Shown: one piece after another, positions 8,299 through 16,743 of the stretch | Numbering within the stretch: the first letter of the stretch is position 1 | Layout: every line of letters begins with the position of its first letter | DNA from: an uncultured Chloroflexota bacterium | GTDB lineage: Bacteria; Chloroflexota; UBA11872; UBA12225 | DNA length: 63,623 bases | NCBI GenBank assembly: GCA_902805635.1 | Contig: CADCTC010000050.1 | Span: 1 to 63,623, forward strand | Direction: 5' to 3' | Notes under the pieces: generated by a model | Told to the model about the DNA's origin: nothing | The model's database searches: none | The model's input: only the letters and a program-made list of their open reading frames with translations | Program-made: the position numbers and the translations under genes

Positions 8299-9378
8299 CT
8301 ACGGCGCGAGCCACCCGTATCCGGCGACGTCCACGGCGAGTTGCGTGGCGGCGCTGCGGATGCCAGCCAGGGTGTCGTCGTTGAGTGGGATTCCTTCGCT
8401 AAGGTAGCGCTCCTCGGTCAGGAACTCAAGCTCTCCGGGTGCATAGATGCGCTCCACCCCTGGCGCACGGCGGCAGTCGTGCAGTTGGCGGATGGCGGTA
8501 TCTACGCGCTGCTTGAAGCGAGCCACGTCTTCGAAAGCGCTGATCCGGATCGCCGCCAGGAAGTGGCCATCCTTCCCCGCGTGCGGCCCATCTTCAATGC
8601 TGCCCAGCTCGGTGCCATACGCCGCGCCGGAAAGCATGGACGAAAGGATGCCCATCACCATGGCGAGCGCAGTGCCCTTGAAGTCGCCAATCGGCAAGAG
8701 CAGATGCGCCTCGGCGGGATGCACCGTTGGGTGTCCGTCCTTGTCCAGCGCCCACCCGTCCGGGAGTGACAGTCCCTTCTGCTGGTAGACGCGCACCTTG
8801 CCGTGCGCCGTGGCCGAAAAAGCGGCATCGTAGACGATGGGCCGCTCCTCCCAGGCGGGCACCGCGACGCCCAAGGGGTTGATGCCCAGCACGCGCTCGG
8901 CGCCGCCCCACGGGGCCATCGTCGGCAGCGCGTTGGTCGTGGCCAGCCCGATCATGTCGTGCGGCAGCGCCATCATGGCGTAGGTGGCCATGGCGCCGCA
9001 GTGGTTGCTTCCCCTCACCGCCACCGCCGCCATGCCGGTCTGCCTCGCACGCTCGATCGCCTGCTGCATGGCGAAGCGCGCGCCAATCTGCCCCATGGAG
9101 TTCCTGCCATCCACCACCAGGCAGACACCGTCTTCGTGCACCACCTCCGGCCGCCCGCGCGGGTCAACCCCCTGCACCGTCAGCTTCTTGACGTACTCAG
9201 GCACGCGCAGCACGCCGTGGGAGTGGACACCTCGCAAGTCCGCCTGGACCAGGTGCCCCGCCATCACCGCCGCGTCTTCGTCGGACATGCCGCAGCGCCT
9301 GACTAGCGTCCCCACCACGCGCTCCAGCTCGGTAGCCGGCACGCGCCGCTCTTGCTCCGTCCCTGGGTATCCCGGCAT
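8299..9378 (-). CDS. Ldh-family (malate/L-lactate/ureidoglycolate-type) NAD(P)-dependent oxidoreductase
   Basis: 359 residues with the non-Rossmann Ldh_2 fold signatures: GVHSHGVLRVPEYV, VDGRNSMGQIGA, VRGSNHCGAMATYAM with the family's histidine, TTNALPTMAPWGG and GINPLGVAVP. Family members reduce or oxidise 2-hydroxy/2-keto acids such as malate, lactate, 2,3-diketogulonate or ureidoglycolate; which one is unknown. GAGGAG sits about 11 bases before the ATG. It faces the mandelate racemase-like gene tail to tail and is divergent from the ABC transporter operon, so it may act on material brought in by that transporter. Confidence 0.88.
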   Translation of the reverse strand: MPGYPGTEQERRVPATELERVVGTLVRRCGMSDEDAAVMAGHLVQADLRGVHSHGVLRVPEYVKKLTVQGVDPRGRPEVVHEDGVCLVVDGRNSMGQIGARFAMQQAIERARQTGMAAVAVRGSNHCGAMATYAMMALPHDMIGLATTNALPTMAPWGGAERVLGINPLGVAVPAWEERPIVYDAAFSATAHGKVRVYQQKGLSLPDGWALDKDGHPTVHPAEAHLLLPIGDFKGTALAMVMGILSSMLSGAAYGTELGSIEDGPHAGKDGHFLAAIRISAFEDVARFKQRVDTAIRQLHDCRRAPGVERIYAPGELEFLTEERYLSEGIPLNDDTLAGIRSAATQLAVDVAGYGWLAP

Positions 9379-9453
9379 GTCAGCTTCGCTCCTCGTGAGG
9401 CATAGTGGCGCAGATGGTACGCCGCCTGTTACCTATGGGCGTGAGGACCAGGG

Positions 9454-10407
9454 ATGACCGCGTACATCATCCGGCGGCTGTTGATGATGGTGCCGGTGGC
9501 GCTGTTCGCCAGCGTCATCCTCTTTGCCTTGCTCAAGCTCACGCCGGGAGACCCGGTGCGCATCCAGCTTGGCGAGCAGGTCACGCTGGAGAACGAAGCT
9601 GCGCTACGCAAAGAGCTGGGGCTGGACCAACCGCTGCCAGTTCAGTACGCCCGATGGCTCGGGCGCATCGTACAGGGCGATCTGGGCAAGTCGCTGCGCA
9701 ACAACGCCAAAGTCACCGACGAGATTGCGACTCGAATCCCGGCGACCCTGCAGCTCGGCGTTGCGTCGCTCGTGCTGTCCGTATTCATCGCCGTTCCGTT
9801 GGGAACGTTCGCGGCGATCTACCGGCGCTCCGCCGCCGGTTTCCTGGCCACCGCCTTCACCACTGTGGGCGTGTCGCTCCCGAGCTTCTTTTTTGGGTCG
9901 CTCCTGATCTATTTCTTTGCTGCCCAGGCACGCCTGTTCCCGCCGGGCGGCTACGTAGCGCCTCAGCAGGACCTGGGGCAGTGGCTGCACCGCCTGGTCC
10001 TGCCGGCAGTCACGCTCTCGCTGGCGGGCGCCGCAACGCAGACCCGCTTCATCCGCTCCGGCCTCCTGGACACGCTCCACCAGGACTACATCCGTACCGC
10101 GCGCGCAAAGGGGCTGGCAGAGAAGGCAGTGATCTTTGCCCACGCGCTGCGCAACGCACTCATTCCCAGTGTCACCCTGCTCGGTCTGCAAGTTGGCACC
10201 ATTCTGGAAGGCGCCTTTATTACCGAAAGCATTTTCGCGTGGCCCGGCATCGGCCGTCTGGCCGTGCAGGCGCTCGGAGCGCGCGACTTTCCCATGGTCC
10301 AGGGGGTGGTGTTGCTGGCCGTATTTGCCTTCATGGTGGCCAACTTGCTGGTCGATGTGGCCTATGCGTACCTCGACCCCCGGATCAGTTATGGCCGCGG
10401 TCGATAG
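9454..10407 (+). CDS. Dipeptide/oligopeptide-type ABC transporter permease (DppB-like)
   Basis: 317 residues with the typical N-terminal MTAYIIRRLLMMVPV, LTPGDPVRIQLG, LGLDQPLPVQY, six membrane helices, and the cytoplasmic EAA loop DYIRTARAKGLAEKAVIFAH that would touch an ATPase subunit. The C-terminus DPRISYGRGR overlaps the next permease start by 17 bases, indicating translational coupling. With the following permease and binding protein it forms a three-gene importer. No ATPase subunit gene is present in the window, so the ATPases must be encoded elsewhere or shared. Confidence 0.92.
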   Translation: MTAYIIRRLLMMVPVALFASVILFALLKLTPGDPVRIQLGEQVTLENEAALRKELGLDQPLPVQYARWLGRIVQGDLGKSLRNNAKVTDEIATRIPATLQLGVASLVLSVFIAVPLGTFAAIYRRSAAGFLATAFTTVGVSLPSFFFGSLLIYFFAAQARLFPPGGYVAPQQDLGQWLHRLVLPAVTLSLAGAATQTRFIRSGLLDTLHQDYIRTARAKGLAEKAVIFAHALRNALIPSVTLLGLQVGTILEGAFITESIFAWPGIGRLAVQALGARDFPMVQGVVLLAVFAFMVANLLVDVAYAYLDPRISYGRGR

Positions 10408-11374
10408 TCCCACCGGCACCACCGGCTCTACTGGCTCCGGCGGTGCTGCCACCTCCGCGGGTGCGGCCGGAGCCGTCCGCGAGAGCGGCGCCATCGCGCT
10501 GCCTCGGGTTAGCGCTCTGGAGGCTGCCGCCACATTCACGCTCCGCCGCGGCCAGGTCTGGTGGAAAGGGCGACCCAAGCTGTATTTCTTCGCCAGCCTC
10601 GTCATGCTCATGGTCGTGGCCGGTCTAGCCGCCCCCTTCGTCGCGCCCTATGATCCTGTGCAAACCGCGCCTGCTCAATCGCTCCAGGCGCCGTCGGCGG
10701 CGCACCTGCTGGGCACCGACCAACTAGGGCGCGACACGTTGTCTCGCGTTCTGCACGGTGCACGCCTCTCGCTGTCCGTCGCGGTGATCGCGGTCAGCAT
10801 CTCGCTTGCCGGCGGCGTGGCGCTGGGTCTTGTCGCTGGCTACCGTGGCGGCTGGCTGGACCAGGTGATAAGCCGGTTCATCGACGCCATGCTCGCGTTC
10901 CCAGGTATTCTGCTCGCCATCGCTATCACCAGCGCGCTCGGACCGTCACTGCAAAACGCCATGATCGCCGTCGGAATCATCGGCATCCCCACGTACTTCC
11001 GGCTCACGCGGGGCCAGGTCCTTCAAGTGCGCGAGATGGAGTTCATTACTGCGGCCACAGTGCTCGGCGCCAGCTCCAGTCGCATCATCACCCGTCACGT
11101 CTTGCCAAACATCGTCAACCCCCTCATCGTCTCGGCCTCGATCGCCTCATCGTCGGCTATTCTCTCGCTCGCAACGCTGTCCTTCATCGGGATCGGCACC
11201 CAGCCGCCGCAACCCGATTGGGGCTCGATGTTCCAGGCGGCCACCGGCTACCTCAACCGCTATCCCTGGCTCGCATTTGGTCCCGGCGCCGCCATCTTCA
11301 TCACCGTCTTCTCTTTCTATATGCTTGGCGACGCGCTGCGTGATGCCCTGGACCCGCGACTACGCAACCGCTAG
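10391..11374 (+). CDS. Dipeptide/oligopeptide-type ABC transporter permease (DppC-like)
   Basis: 327 residues starting at the ATG at 10391 inside the end of the upstream permease gene. The N-terminal 45 residues are a Gly/Ala/Thr-rich extension, then comes the OppC_N region (KLYFFASLVMLMVVAGLAAPFVA), HLLGTDQLGRDTLSRVLHGA, and the EAA loop EMEFITAATVLGASSSRIITR followed by HVLPNIVNPLIV. The end GDALRDALDPRLRNR is typical. It would form a heterodimeric membrane channel with the DppB-like subunit. The long low-complexity N-terminal extension is unusual for the family but has no obvious function. Confidence 0.92.
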   Translation: MAAVDSPTGTTGSTGSGGAATSAGAAGAVRESGAIALPRVSALEAAATFTLRRGQVWWKGRPKLYFFASLVMLMVVAGLAAPFVAPYDPVQTAPAQSLQAPSAAHLLGTDQLGRDTLSRVLHGARLSLSVAVIAVSISLAGGVALGLVAGYRGGWLDQVISRFIDAMLAFPGILLAIAITSALGPSLQNAMIAVGIIGIPTYFRLTRGQVLQVREMEFITAATVLGASSSRIITRHVLPNIVNPLIVSASIASSSAILSLATLSFIGIGTQPPQPDWGSMFQAATGYLNRYPWLAFGPGAAIFITVFSFYMLGDALRDALDPRLRNR

Positions 11375-11479
11375 CATGGCACTCGCACGCATTTACGGGT
11401 TTTCCCCCTTTTGCCGCAAGTGCGAATCGTGGTAAGTATTGTCAGTCCTCCAACCTGCACTCGTGATGAGGTACATCGC

Positions 11480-13120
11480 ATGAAGTCCATCAAACGCCGC
11501 GTATTCATCACTAGCGCGCCCCTCGCGGGCGTGCTGTTCGCCGCCTGCGGCCCCAACCAAACCGCCGAGCCGCGGCCCGCCGGCACTGCGAGCGCTGGCA
11601 CCGGGTCCGCCGCGGCCACTTCAGCGGCCGGCGCGCCGGCCGCCGGCCGGCCGGTACGTGGCGGCGCGATAACCATCGCCATGCCGCGCGACGCGGTCAC
11701 CTTCGACCCAATCCGTCAGAACGACGCGTACTCGGCGGTGGTGCTCAACATGGTGGTGGACACGCTCTACGAGATCGACGGCAGGGGCAACGTGGTTGGC
11801 CGGTTGGTAGAGAAGACCGAAAACCCGCAGCCGAACGTCTACGTCATGAGCCTGCGCCGGGGCATCAAGTTCCAGGACGGCACAGACCTCAATGCCGAAG
11901 CGGTGAAGTTCAACCTAGAGCGTCACATGACCGCTGCCAACAGCGTGCGTAGCCAGGACGTCAAGGACATCCAATCCATCGAGACTCCTGACGCCAGCAC
12001 GGTTCGCATCACGCTTAAGCAGCCGTTTGCGCCCTTCACCAGCAAGCTCACCGCCGGCGCCGGCTTCATGCTCAGCCCCAAGGCGGTGCAGAGTCTGGGC
12101 GAGAATCTGCAACGCGACCTGACCGGCGCGGGCTCCGGGGCCTTCCGTCTGACCTCGTGGCAGAAAGACGTTGCCATCACGCTGGAGCGCAATCCCACCT
12201 ACTGGAAGAAGGACGCCGACGGCGGCGGGCTGCCGTATTTGGACCGCGTCACGCTCAAGGCGTTTCCCGACGAGAACGTGCGCCTGACCAACGTGCGCAC
12301 CGGCGACGCCGACGCCATGATCGGCAACCCGCCGTACAAGGACATCGCCGACCTGGCCAAGGACCCGAACCTAACCGTCAACGAGACGCCCGGCATCGGC
12401 TACTCGCTCCTCTTCATGAACACGCAGTCCGAGCCGTTCAACAACGCCGCTGTGCGGCGTGCATTTTCCTACGCCATCGACCGCGCTCAGATCCGCAAGA
12501 CGGTCTTCTTCGACTATGGCAAGGTACTCGACACCCCCGTCCCGGAGTCGATCCCCTGGGCGCATGTGAAAGACGGCCAGTACCTGCGGCGCGACGTTGC
12601 CAAGGCCCGCCAGGAGCTGCAGTCGGCCGGCAAGTCCAGCGTGAACTTCACGTTCCAGGTCTCCAACGCTTCCCCCGAGCTCCAGCAAGTGGCCGAGCTG
12701 GTCAAGGACCAGATCAAGGAGGTTGGTCTCAACATGGAGATTCAGCTGCTGGAGTTTGCCACCGTTGCCGCCAACGGCGGCTCCGGCGCGTACCAGTCGC
12801 TTGGGATTGGCTGGACCGGCGACATCGACCCGGACACGATCTACTCGCTGCTGGCGACCGGCGCGGGCTTCAATTTCAGCAAGATCTCCAACCCGCAGCT
12901 CGACAAGCTGCTCAATGACGCCCGCGCCACACCGGAGCAAGCCAGGCGAACCTCAGCCTACCAGGAGGCGCAGAAACTGCTCTTCCAGGAGCAGCCGATG
13001 ATCGTCTACTTCAACCCGCCGCAGTTCGCCACGACCCGCAAGTCCATCCAGCAGTACCCGAACAACTACAACGGCTACTGGGGTTCACGCGACTACGACA
13101 AGATGTGGAAGCGGAGCTAG
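11480..13120 (+). CDS. ABC transporter substrate-binding lipoprotein, family 5 (DppA/OppA-like)
   Basis: 546 residues from the ATG at 11480, preceded by TGAGG. The N-terminus MKSIKRRVFITSAPLAGVLF followed by AAC is a lipoprotein signal with the lipid-carrying Cys in LFAAC. The mature protein has SBP_bac_5 features: DAVTFDPIRQNDAYS, VYVMSLRRGIKFQDGTD, GAFRLTSWQKD, and a C-terminal YDKMWKRS. It would capture peptides, or other solutes handled by this family, outside the membrane and hand them to the two permeases upstream, 105 bases away. A strong hairpin after the stop closes the operon. Confidence 0.93.
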   Translation: MKSIKRRVFITSAPLAGVLFAACGPNQTAEPRPAGTASAGTGSAAATSAAGAPAAGRPVRGGAITIAMPRDAVTFDPIRQNDAYSAVVLNMVVDTLYEIDGRGNVVGRLVEKTENPQPNVYVMSLRRGIKFQDGTDLNAEAVKFNLERHMTAANSVRSQDVKDIQSIETPDASTVRITLKQPFAPFTSKLTAGAGFMLSPKAVQSLGENLQRDLTGAGSGAFRLTSWQKDVAITLERNPTYWKKDADGGGLPYLDRVTLKAFPDENVRLTNVRTGDADAMIGNPPYKDIADLAKDPNLTVNETPGIGYSLLFMNTQSEPFNNAAVRRAFSYAIDRAQIRKTVFFDYGKVLDTPVPESIPWAHVKDGQYLRRDVAKARQELQSAGKSSVNFTFQVSNASPELQQVAELVKDQIKEVGLNMEIQLLEFATVAANGGSGAYQSLGIGWTGDIDPDTIYSLLATGAGFNFSKISNPQLDKLLNDARATPEQARRTSAYQEAQKLLFQEQPMIVYFNPPQFATTRKSIQQYPNNYNGYWGSRDYDKMWKRS

Positions 13121-13170
13121 GCTGAGGATGGGCGGAACGTTCCGCTTCCCCAACTGCTGTCCATGAGCGA

Positions 13171-13196
13171 AGGGCGCCGACCAACATCGGCGCCCT
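13171..13196 (+). terminator. Intrinsic terminator of the dpp-like operon
   Basis: A perfect 10-base stem AGGGCGCCGA / TCGGCGCCCT with a six-base loop, followed by TTTGTG. It lies 50 bases after the binding protein stop. A possible early ATG of the next gene (13163) lies inside the upstream flank of this hairpin, which is why I prefer the later start at 13214. Confidence 0.75.
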
Positions 13197-13213
13197 TTGT
13201 GTACCCTCGGCCC

Positions 13214-14134
13214 ATGTCCCTGCGACTCACCCATGTCCTCGATGAGTCCATCGAGGTCGAGCATGCCGGCGTCACGCTGTTCCGCTACGTGTACCAGCCG
13301 CACACCAACCCGTTCGAGACGCCCAAGCCGTACTTCCACCCGTTGCGAACGCTGGCTGGCAACCTGGTAACCAACTTCCGTCCCCACGACCACCTCTGGC
13401 ACGTCGGCCTGGCCATGACGTTCGCTCACGTAGACGGCCAGAACTTCTGGGGCGGGAACAACTACGTGCACGGCCAGGGCTATGTCCGCCAGCCGCACCT
13501 GGTGGGGAGGCAGGAGCACCGCGCCTGGGATGAAGTGACGTGCGACGGAGAACGGGTGGCGCTTCGCCAGCAGCTCACCTGGCGCTCCTACGAAGGGGAA
13601 GCGTGGCTGGACGAGCAGCGCGATATCCGGCTGGATGAGCTGGACCAGGCGGAAGGCTACTGGTCACTGGCGTTCGGCACTACCTTGCGCAATCTGCGCC
13701 CGCAGGCGCTCACCATTGGCTCCCCCACCACGCTTGGCCGCCCCAATGCCGGCTACGGGAGCCTGATGTGGCGTGGCCCGCGGTCCTTCTTGAAGGGACA
13801 GATCCTCGCCGCTGGAGACATGGAGGGGCCGGACGTGATGGGGCAGCGCGCGCCGTGGCTGGCCTTCATCGGCCGGCACGATGGCGTGGATGGCGCACCC
13901 GCCGCGGCTTCACCGGCAGTCACGCAGTCCACGCTTGTATTCATAGATCAGCCGACCAACCTGCGTTATCCCACCAAGTGGTTCGTACGCAACGATCCGT
14001 TCGCCGCCGTAAGCTTCGCCTCCACCTTCGACGAGGAGATCGTCCTGCAGCCGGATGAGGCGATCACTCTGCACTACCGCATACTCCTAGCAGATGGCGC
14101 GTGGACCCGCGCCCAGATCGAGCGCCACGCGTAG
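13214..14134 (+). CDS. PmoA-like protein (DUF6807 family)
   Basis: 306 residues from the ATG at 13214. An earlier in-frame ATG at 13163 would put the start codon upstream of the terminator hairpin, so it is rejected. The sequence has the family's features: LFRYVYQPHTNPFETPKPYFHPL near the start, RPHDHLWHVGLAMTFAHV, and NFWGGNNYV, followed by beta-rich sequence. The name comes from an old methane monooxygenase-operon annotation; proteins like this are common in polymer-degrading bacteria and are probably not methane-related. The conserved His residues suggest metal or sugar binding. Its function is not established. Confidence 0.75.
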   Translation: MSLRLTHVLDESIEVEHAGVTLFRYVYQPHTNPFETPKPYFHPLRTLAGNLVTNFRPHDHLWHVGLAMTFAHVDGQNFWGGNNYVHGQGYVRQPHLVGRQEHRAWDEVTCDGERVALRQQLTWRSYEGEAWLDEQRDIRLDELDQAEGYWSLAFGTTLRNLRPQALTIGSPTTLGRPNAGYGSLMWRGPRSFLKGQILAAGDMEGPDVMGQRAPWLAFIGRHDGVDGAPAAASPAVTQSTLVFIDQPTNLRYPTKWFVRNDPFAAVSFASTFDEEIVLQPDEAITLHYRILLADGAWTRAQIERHA

Positions 14135-14258
14135 CCCCATCATTGCGTACGGGTTTGCCCGCTCCTCTCCGGCGTAGGGCTAGGACGGAAGAGCGACTCG
14201 TGTGCCGGTTACGACCCGGTCACGTCTGTGGCACAGATCGTGCTTTACTGGCGCGGCA

Positions 14259-14600
14259 ATGGCAACGGAGATGCTCGACGCTCAGCGGCGGCAGGGAATC
14301 GGCGTGGACCCCCTCCTCTCGGGCGTGCTCGCCGCCGAGAATGCCCTGTCACTGGCGTGGCAGCGCCTGAACGAGCTGCGCCGCGCTGCCTTCCACGGCG
14401 GCCGCTACGACTCGGTGCAGTATGACCGTGCTGTGCGTGCGTACCATGACGCCGAAACCACGCTTAGGTCCGCACGAGCAGCCTGGCTGCGCCGGGCGCA
14501 TTCGACCCCGCTGAGTTTGGTAGGCGCGCCCGTTGCGAGCGCGCCCGTTGCGATCGCGCTGGCAGCGATGCCGCCGGCGGATCAGCTGCGCGCGGCCTGA
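14259..14600 (+). CDS. Hypothetical protein, helical
   Basis: 113 residues from the ATG at 14259, with a further in-frame start 57 bases upstream that I consider less likely. The middle is a charged helical pair (ENALSLAWQRLNELRRAAFH and VRAYHDAETTLRSARAAWLRR) that could form a coiled-coil hairpin; the last 30 residues are Ala/Pro/Val rich. I do not recognise a family. It faces the THUMP/UPF0020-type methyltransferase gene tail to tail. Confidence 0.45.
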   Translation: MATEMLDAQRRQGIGVDPLLSGVLAAENALSLAWQRLNELRRAAFHGGRYDSVQYDRAVRAYHDAETTLRSARAAWLRRAHSTPLSLVGAPVASAPVAIALAAMPPADQLRAA

Positions 14601-14701
14601 CCGGGGTCCAGCGCAGCTTGGCACTTCCCTGAGCGGGATGCGCCACAGTCCTCCCGGCTGCGGGTGCTCACACTGCCCACGGCTGTTCACTCTACTCACG
14701 A

Positions 14702-15901
14702 CTAGCGCGTACGGTGTCCTGCCGGCCCCGCCGGACCGCGTGGGGGCTGCCCGTAGACAATGGCAGCCGGCTGCCCAAGCACCAGCACGTGCTTGACCCG
14801 GAGGCTCAGCGCCTGGCCGACCTCAGCCGCCTGCTCGCGACTCATCAGCAGCGCCATCGCCGCCGCCTTTCGACGGACCTGGACCAGGAACCGCACCAAT
14901 CGCGCCGTCTCCACTGCCTGGAACGTCACGCCAAATGGGAGATTGGACACCATCCGCACCCCCTCAGGCAGCCTCGACAAGTCGAGCGAGTCAAACGCGC
15001 CGTGGAGCAGGTCCACTTCCAGTACGTCGTCAGCTCGCGCGGCGGCGGCCGCTTCGATGCGCTGCTGCGCAACGCGGAATGGCAGGCGGTCTACTTCCGC
15101 TCCGCCGCACAGGCCGGCGCCGTAATGGTCGGCCGCGGCTCTCAGGATGGTCCCGCTGCCCATGAACGGGTCCAGCACCGCGTCCCCGGCGCGCACACCT
15201 GCCAAAGCCAGCAGCCCGCACGCTAAGTGCTCCCGCAACGCGCCGGGGCGGCTCTCATCCTCCGGTCCAACGCGGCTGTACCGCTGCACACCCACCACCG
15301 CGGCCTGAAGGTCCGCCTTGCACAACAGCCGTACCAGGGGCGCTTCACCCTGCCCCGCCCCGGCCGCACGCGCATCACGCGTCCGCCCTGGCCGGCGCGC
15401 CAGTGCTACCGTCGGTCGGGCGGCGCGCTCCGCGCTCCGCGCACGAACCGTCGGCTCCTCACTTGGCTCGCGCCAAGTTGGGAAGACGGTGCGTACCGCG
15501 CGACGCATCACGCTTGCCAGCTCCCGTCGCCGCAGCTGCGTGTCACCCCACACCTCGCTCACCACCACGTACAGCACTGGTTCGGGTCCCATACGTGATC
15601 CGCGCCCGCGGGCACGTCCATGGCGGCCCAGCGCGGACCGCAGGTCCACTTGCTCCACCCGCTGGGCCAGCGCCCGTGTGGCGTCCCACTGCCCGCGTGC
15701 GGTCGCGACCGCTACGCCGTCGTACGCCTCCGCCACCGTCAGTAGCTGGCGCCGCCTCAGGTCCGGAGAAGGGGGCAGCACCAGCGTCGAGTCACGGTGC
15801 CATAGCTCCGCGCGCTCCTCCACCCCCAGCGCCCTCAGCTCCGCCAGCGTCGCAAACGCCCAGCCGGGCTGCGTTGTGTAGAAGATCGGCTCGTCCGACA
15901 C
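14702..15901 (-). CDS. UPF0020/THUMP-type RNA methyltransferase-like protein
   Basis: 399 residues. The N-terminal half (FYTTQPGWAFATLAELRALG) is a predicted RNA-binding region in the position of a THUMP domain, with a long Arg/Ala-rich low-complexity stretch around residues 95-185. The C-terminal domain contains the UPF0020 signature: REHLACGLLALAGVRAGDAVLDPFMGSGTILRAA (motif I) and, where relatives carry the catalytic NPPYG or DPPY, the sequence SNLPFG. The related COG0116/Trm14 proteins make m2G in tRNA or rRNA. The missing second Pro and aromatic residue mean that the substrate or even activity is uncertain. A second protein with the same SNLPFG is encoded at 48172. Confidence 0.7.
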   Translation of the reverse strand: MSDEPIFYTTQPGWAFATLAELRALGVEERAELWHRDSTLVLPPSPDLRRRQLLTVAEAYDGVAVATARGQWDATRALAQRVEQVDLRSALGRHGRARGRGSRMGPEPVLYVVVSEVWGDTQLRRRELASVMRRAVRTVFPTWREPSEEPTVRARSAERAARPTVALARRPGRTRDARAAGAGQGEAPLVRLLCKADLQAAVVGVQRYSRVGPEDESRPGALREHLACGLLALAGVRAGDAVLDPFMGSGTILRAAADHYGAGLCGGAEVDRLPFRVAQQRIEAAAAARADDVLEVDLLHGAFDSLDLSRLPEGVRMVSNLPFGVTFQAVETARLVRFLVQVRRKAAAMALLMSREQAAEVGQALSLRVKHVLVLGQPAAIVYGQPPRGPAGPAGHRTR

Positions 15902-15969
15902 AGTACACAGATACTACGCCCCAGGCATGCACGCATGATGGCCATGGTGGCTCACCACCCCATGCTTAG

Positions 15970-16677
15970 CTACGGCGTCGCGTACAGCAGCACCGCGCAG
16001 TAGTGCAGCACGGCGCCGGCCAGCACGAAGAGGTGCCAGGCCGCGTGCGCATACGCCATCCGCATCAGGAAGAACACCACGCCGAACGAGAAGCACAGGC
16101 CGCCTGAGAGCAGCAGCACGATCCCGCCGCGCTCCATGAGCATGGAGAACGGTCCGATCACGACTACGATCAGCCACCCCATCGCTAAGTAGAAGGGGAT
16201 CGAGATCAGGTCGGACCTGATCTTGAACACCGTCTTCGACAGCACCCCCAGCGTGCCCAGGCCCCAAACGGCGCACAGCATCACAGTGCCCTGCCAACCC
16301 CGCAGAACCGTGAGCATGAATGGCGTGTACGTGCCCGCGATTAATGCGTAGATGCACGAGTGGTCCAGCCACAGGAACACCGGCTTGAACCGCCTCGACG
16401 TCGTCGCGTGGTAGAGCGTCGACGCCGAGAAGACCGCCACCAGCGACACGCCGTACACGGCAACCGCCATGGTGTGCGCCACGTCCGCGTACCTGATCGA
16501 CCGCCAGACCAGCACCGCCAGCCCTACCAGCGCCAGCACCGCGCCGACGCCATGGCTGAGCGAATTGACCAGCTCTTCGCGGCTGATCCCCCAGCGCCGC
16601 CACACCTCGACCGCCCGGCCGGTGCGTGAGTGTGATCCTTTCACTCGACCAGCGCCCGCGCCGCCTCTATACTGCAT
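15970..16677 (-). CDS. trhA: Hemolysin III / TrhA-family membrane protein (PAQR superfamily)
   Basis: 235 residues with seven hydrophobic helices and the PAQR signatures: SASTLYHAT, LDHSCIYALIAGTYTPF and the C-terminal AWHLFVLAGAVLHYCAV with the metal-binding His residues. Despite the old hemolysin name, family members are thought to act in membrane lipid homeostasis. The ATG at 16677 gives an unusually long 30-residue N-terminal extension; a GTG at 16644 (VKGSHSR) fits the usual family length better. It is divergent from the NHL-repeat gene. A candidate promoter for that neighbour would overlap the longer start. Confidence 0.85.
   Translation of the reverse strand: MQYRGGAGAGRVKGSHSRTGRAVEVWRRWGISREELVNSLSHGVGAVLALVGLAVLVWRSIRYADVAHTMAVAVYGVSLVAVFSASTLYHATTSRRFKPVFLWLDHSCIYALIAGTYTPFMLTVLRGWQGTVMLCAVWGLGTLGVLSKTVFKIRSDLISIPFYLAMGWLIVVVIGPFSMLMERGGIVLLLSGGLCFSFGVVFFLMRMAYAHAAWHLFVLAGAVLHYCAVLLYATP
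16645..16673 (+). promoter_or_regulatory. Candidate promoter of the NHL-repeat gene
   Basis: TCGACC, a 17-base spacer, then TATACT, about 70 bases upstream of the ATG at 16744. The spacing is ideal; the -35 box matches four of six and the -10 box five of six positions. It overlaps the possible 5' end of trhA on the other strand. Confidence 0.4.
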
Positions 16678-16743
16678 GGGCAGATGCTGTCAATACATTT
16701 CTCCACGCCGCCCGTGCCGCGGCGCTCAAAGGGGCACTCACTC

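Noticed and set aside
9604-10611. 335-codon minus-strand frame opposite the permease genes
   Set aside because: The plus strand encodes two clear permeases. The minus frame is Gln/Arg-rich and low complexity, and spans both genes.
13163-13213. Earlier ATG of the PmoA-like gene
   Set aside because: It lies upstream of the hairpin at 13171-13196, so translation from it would have to read through the terminator; the ATG at 13214 starts after it.
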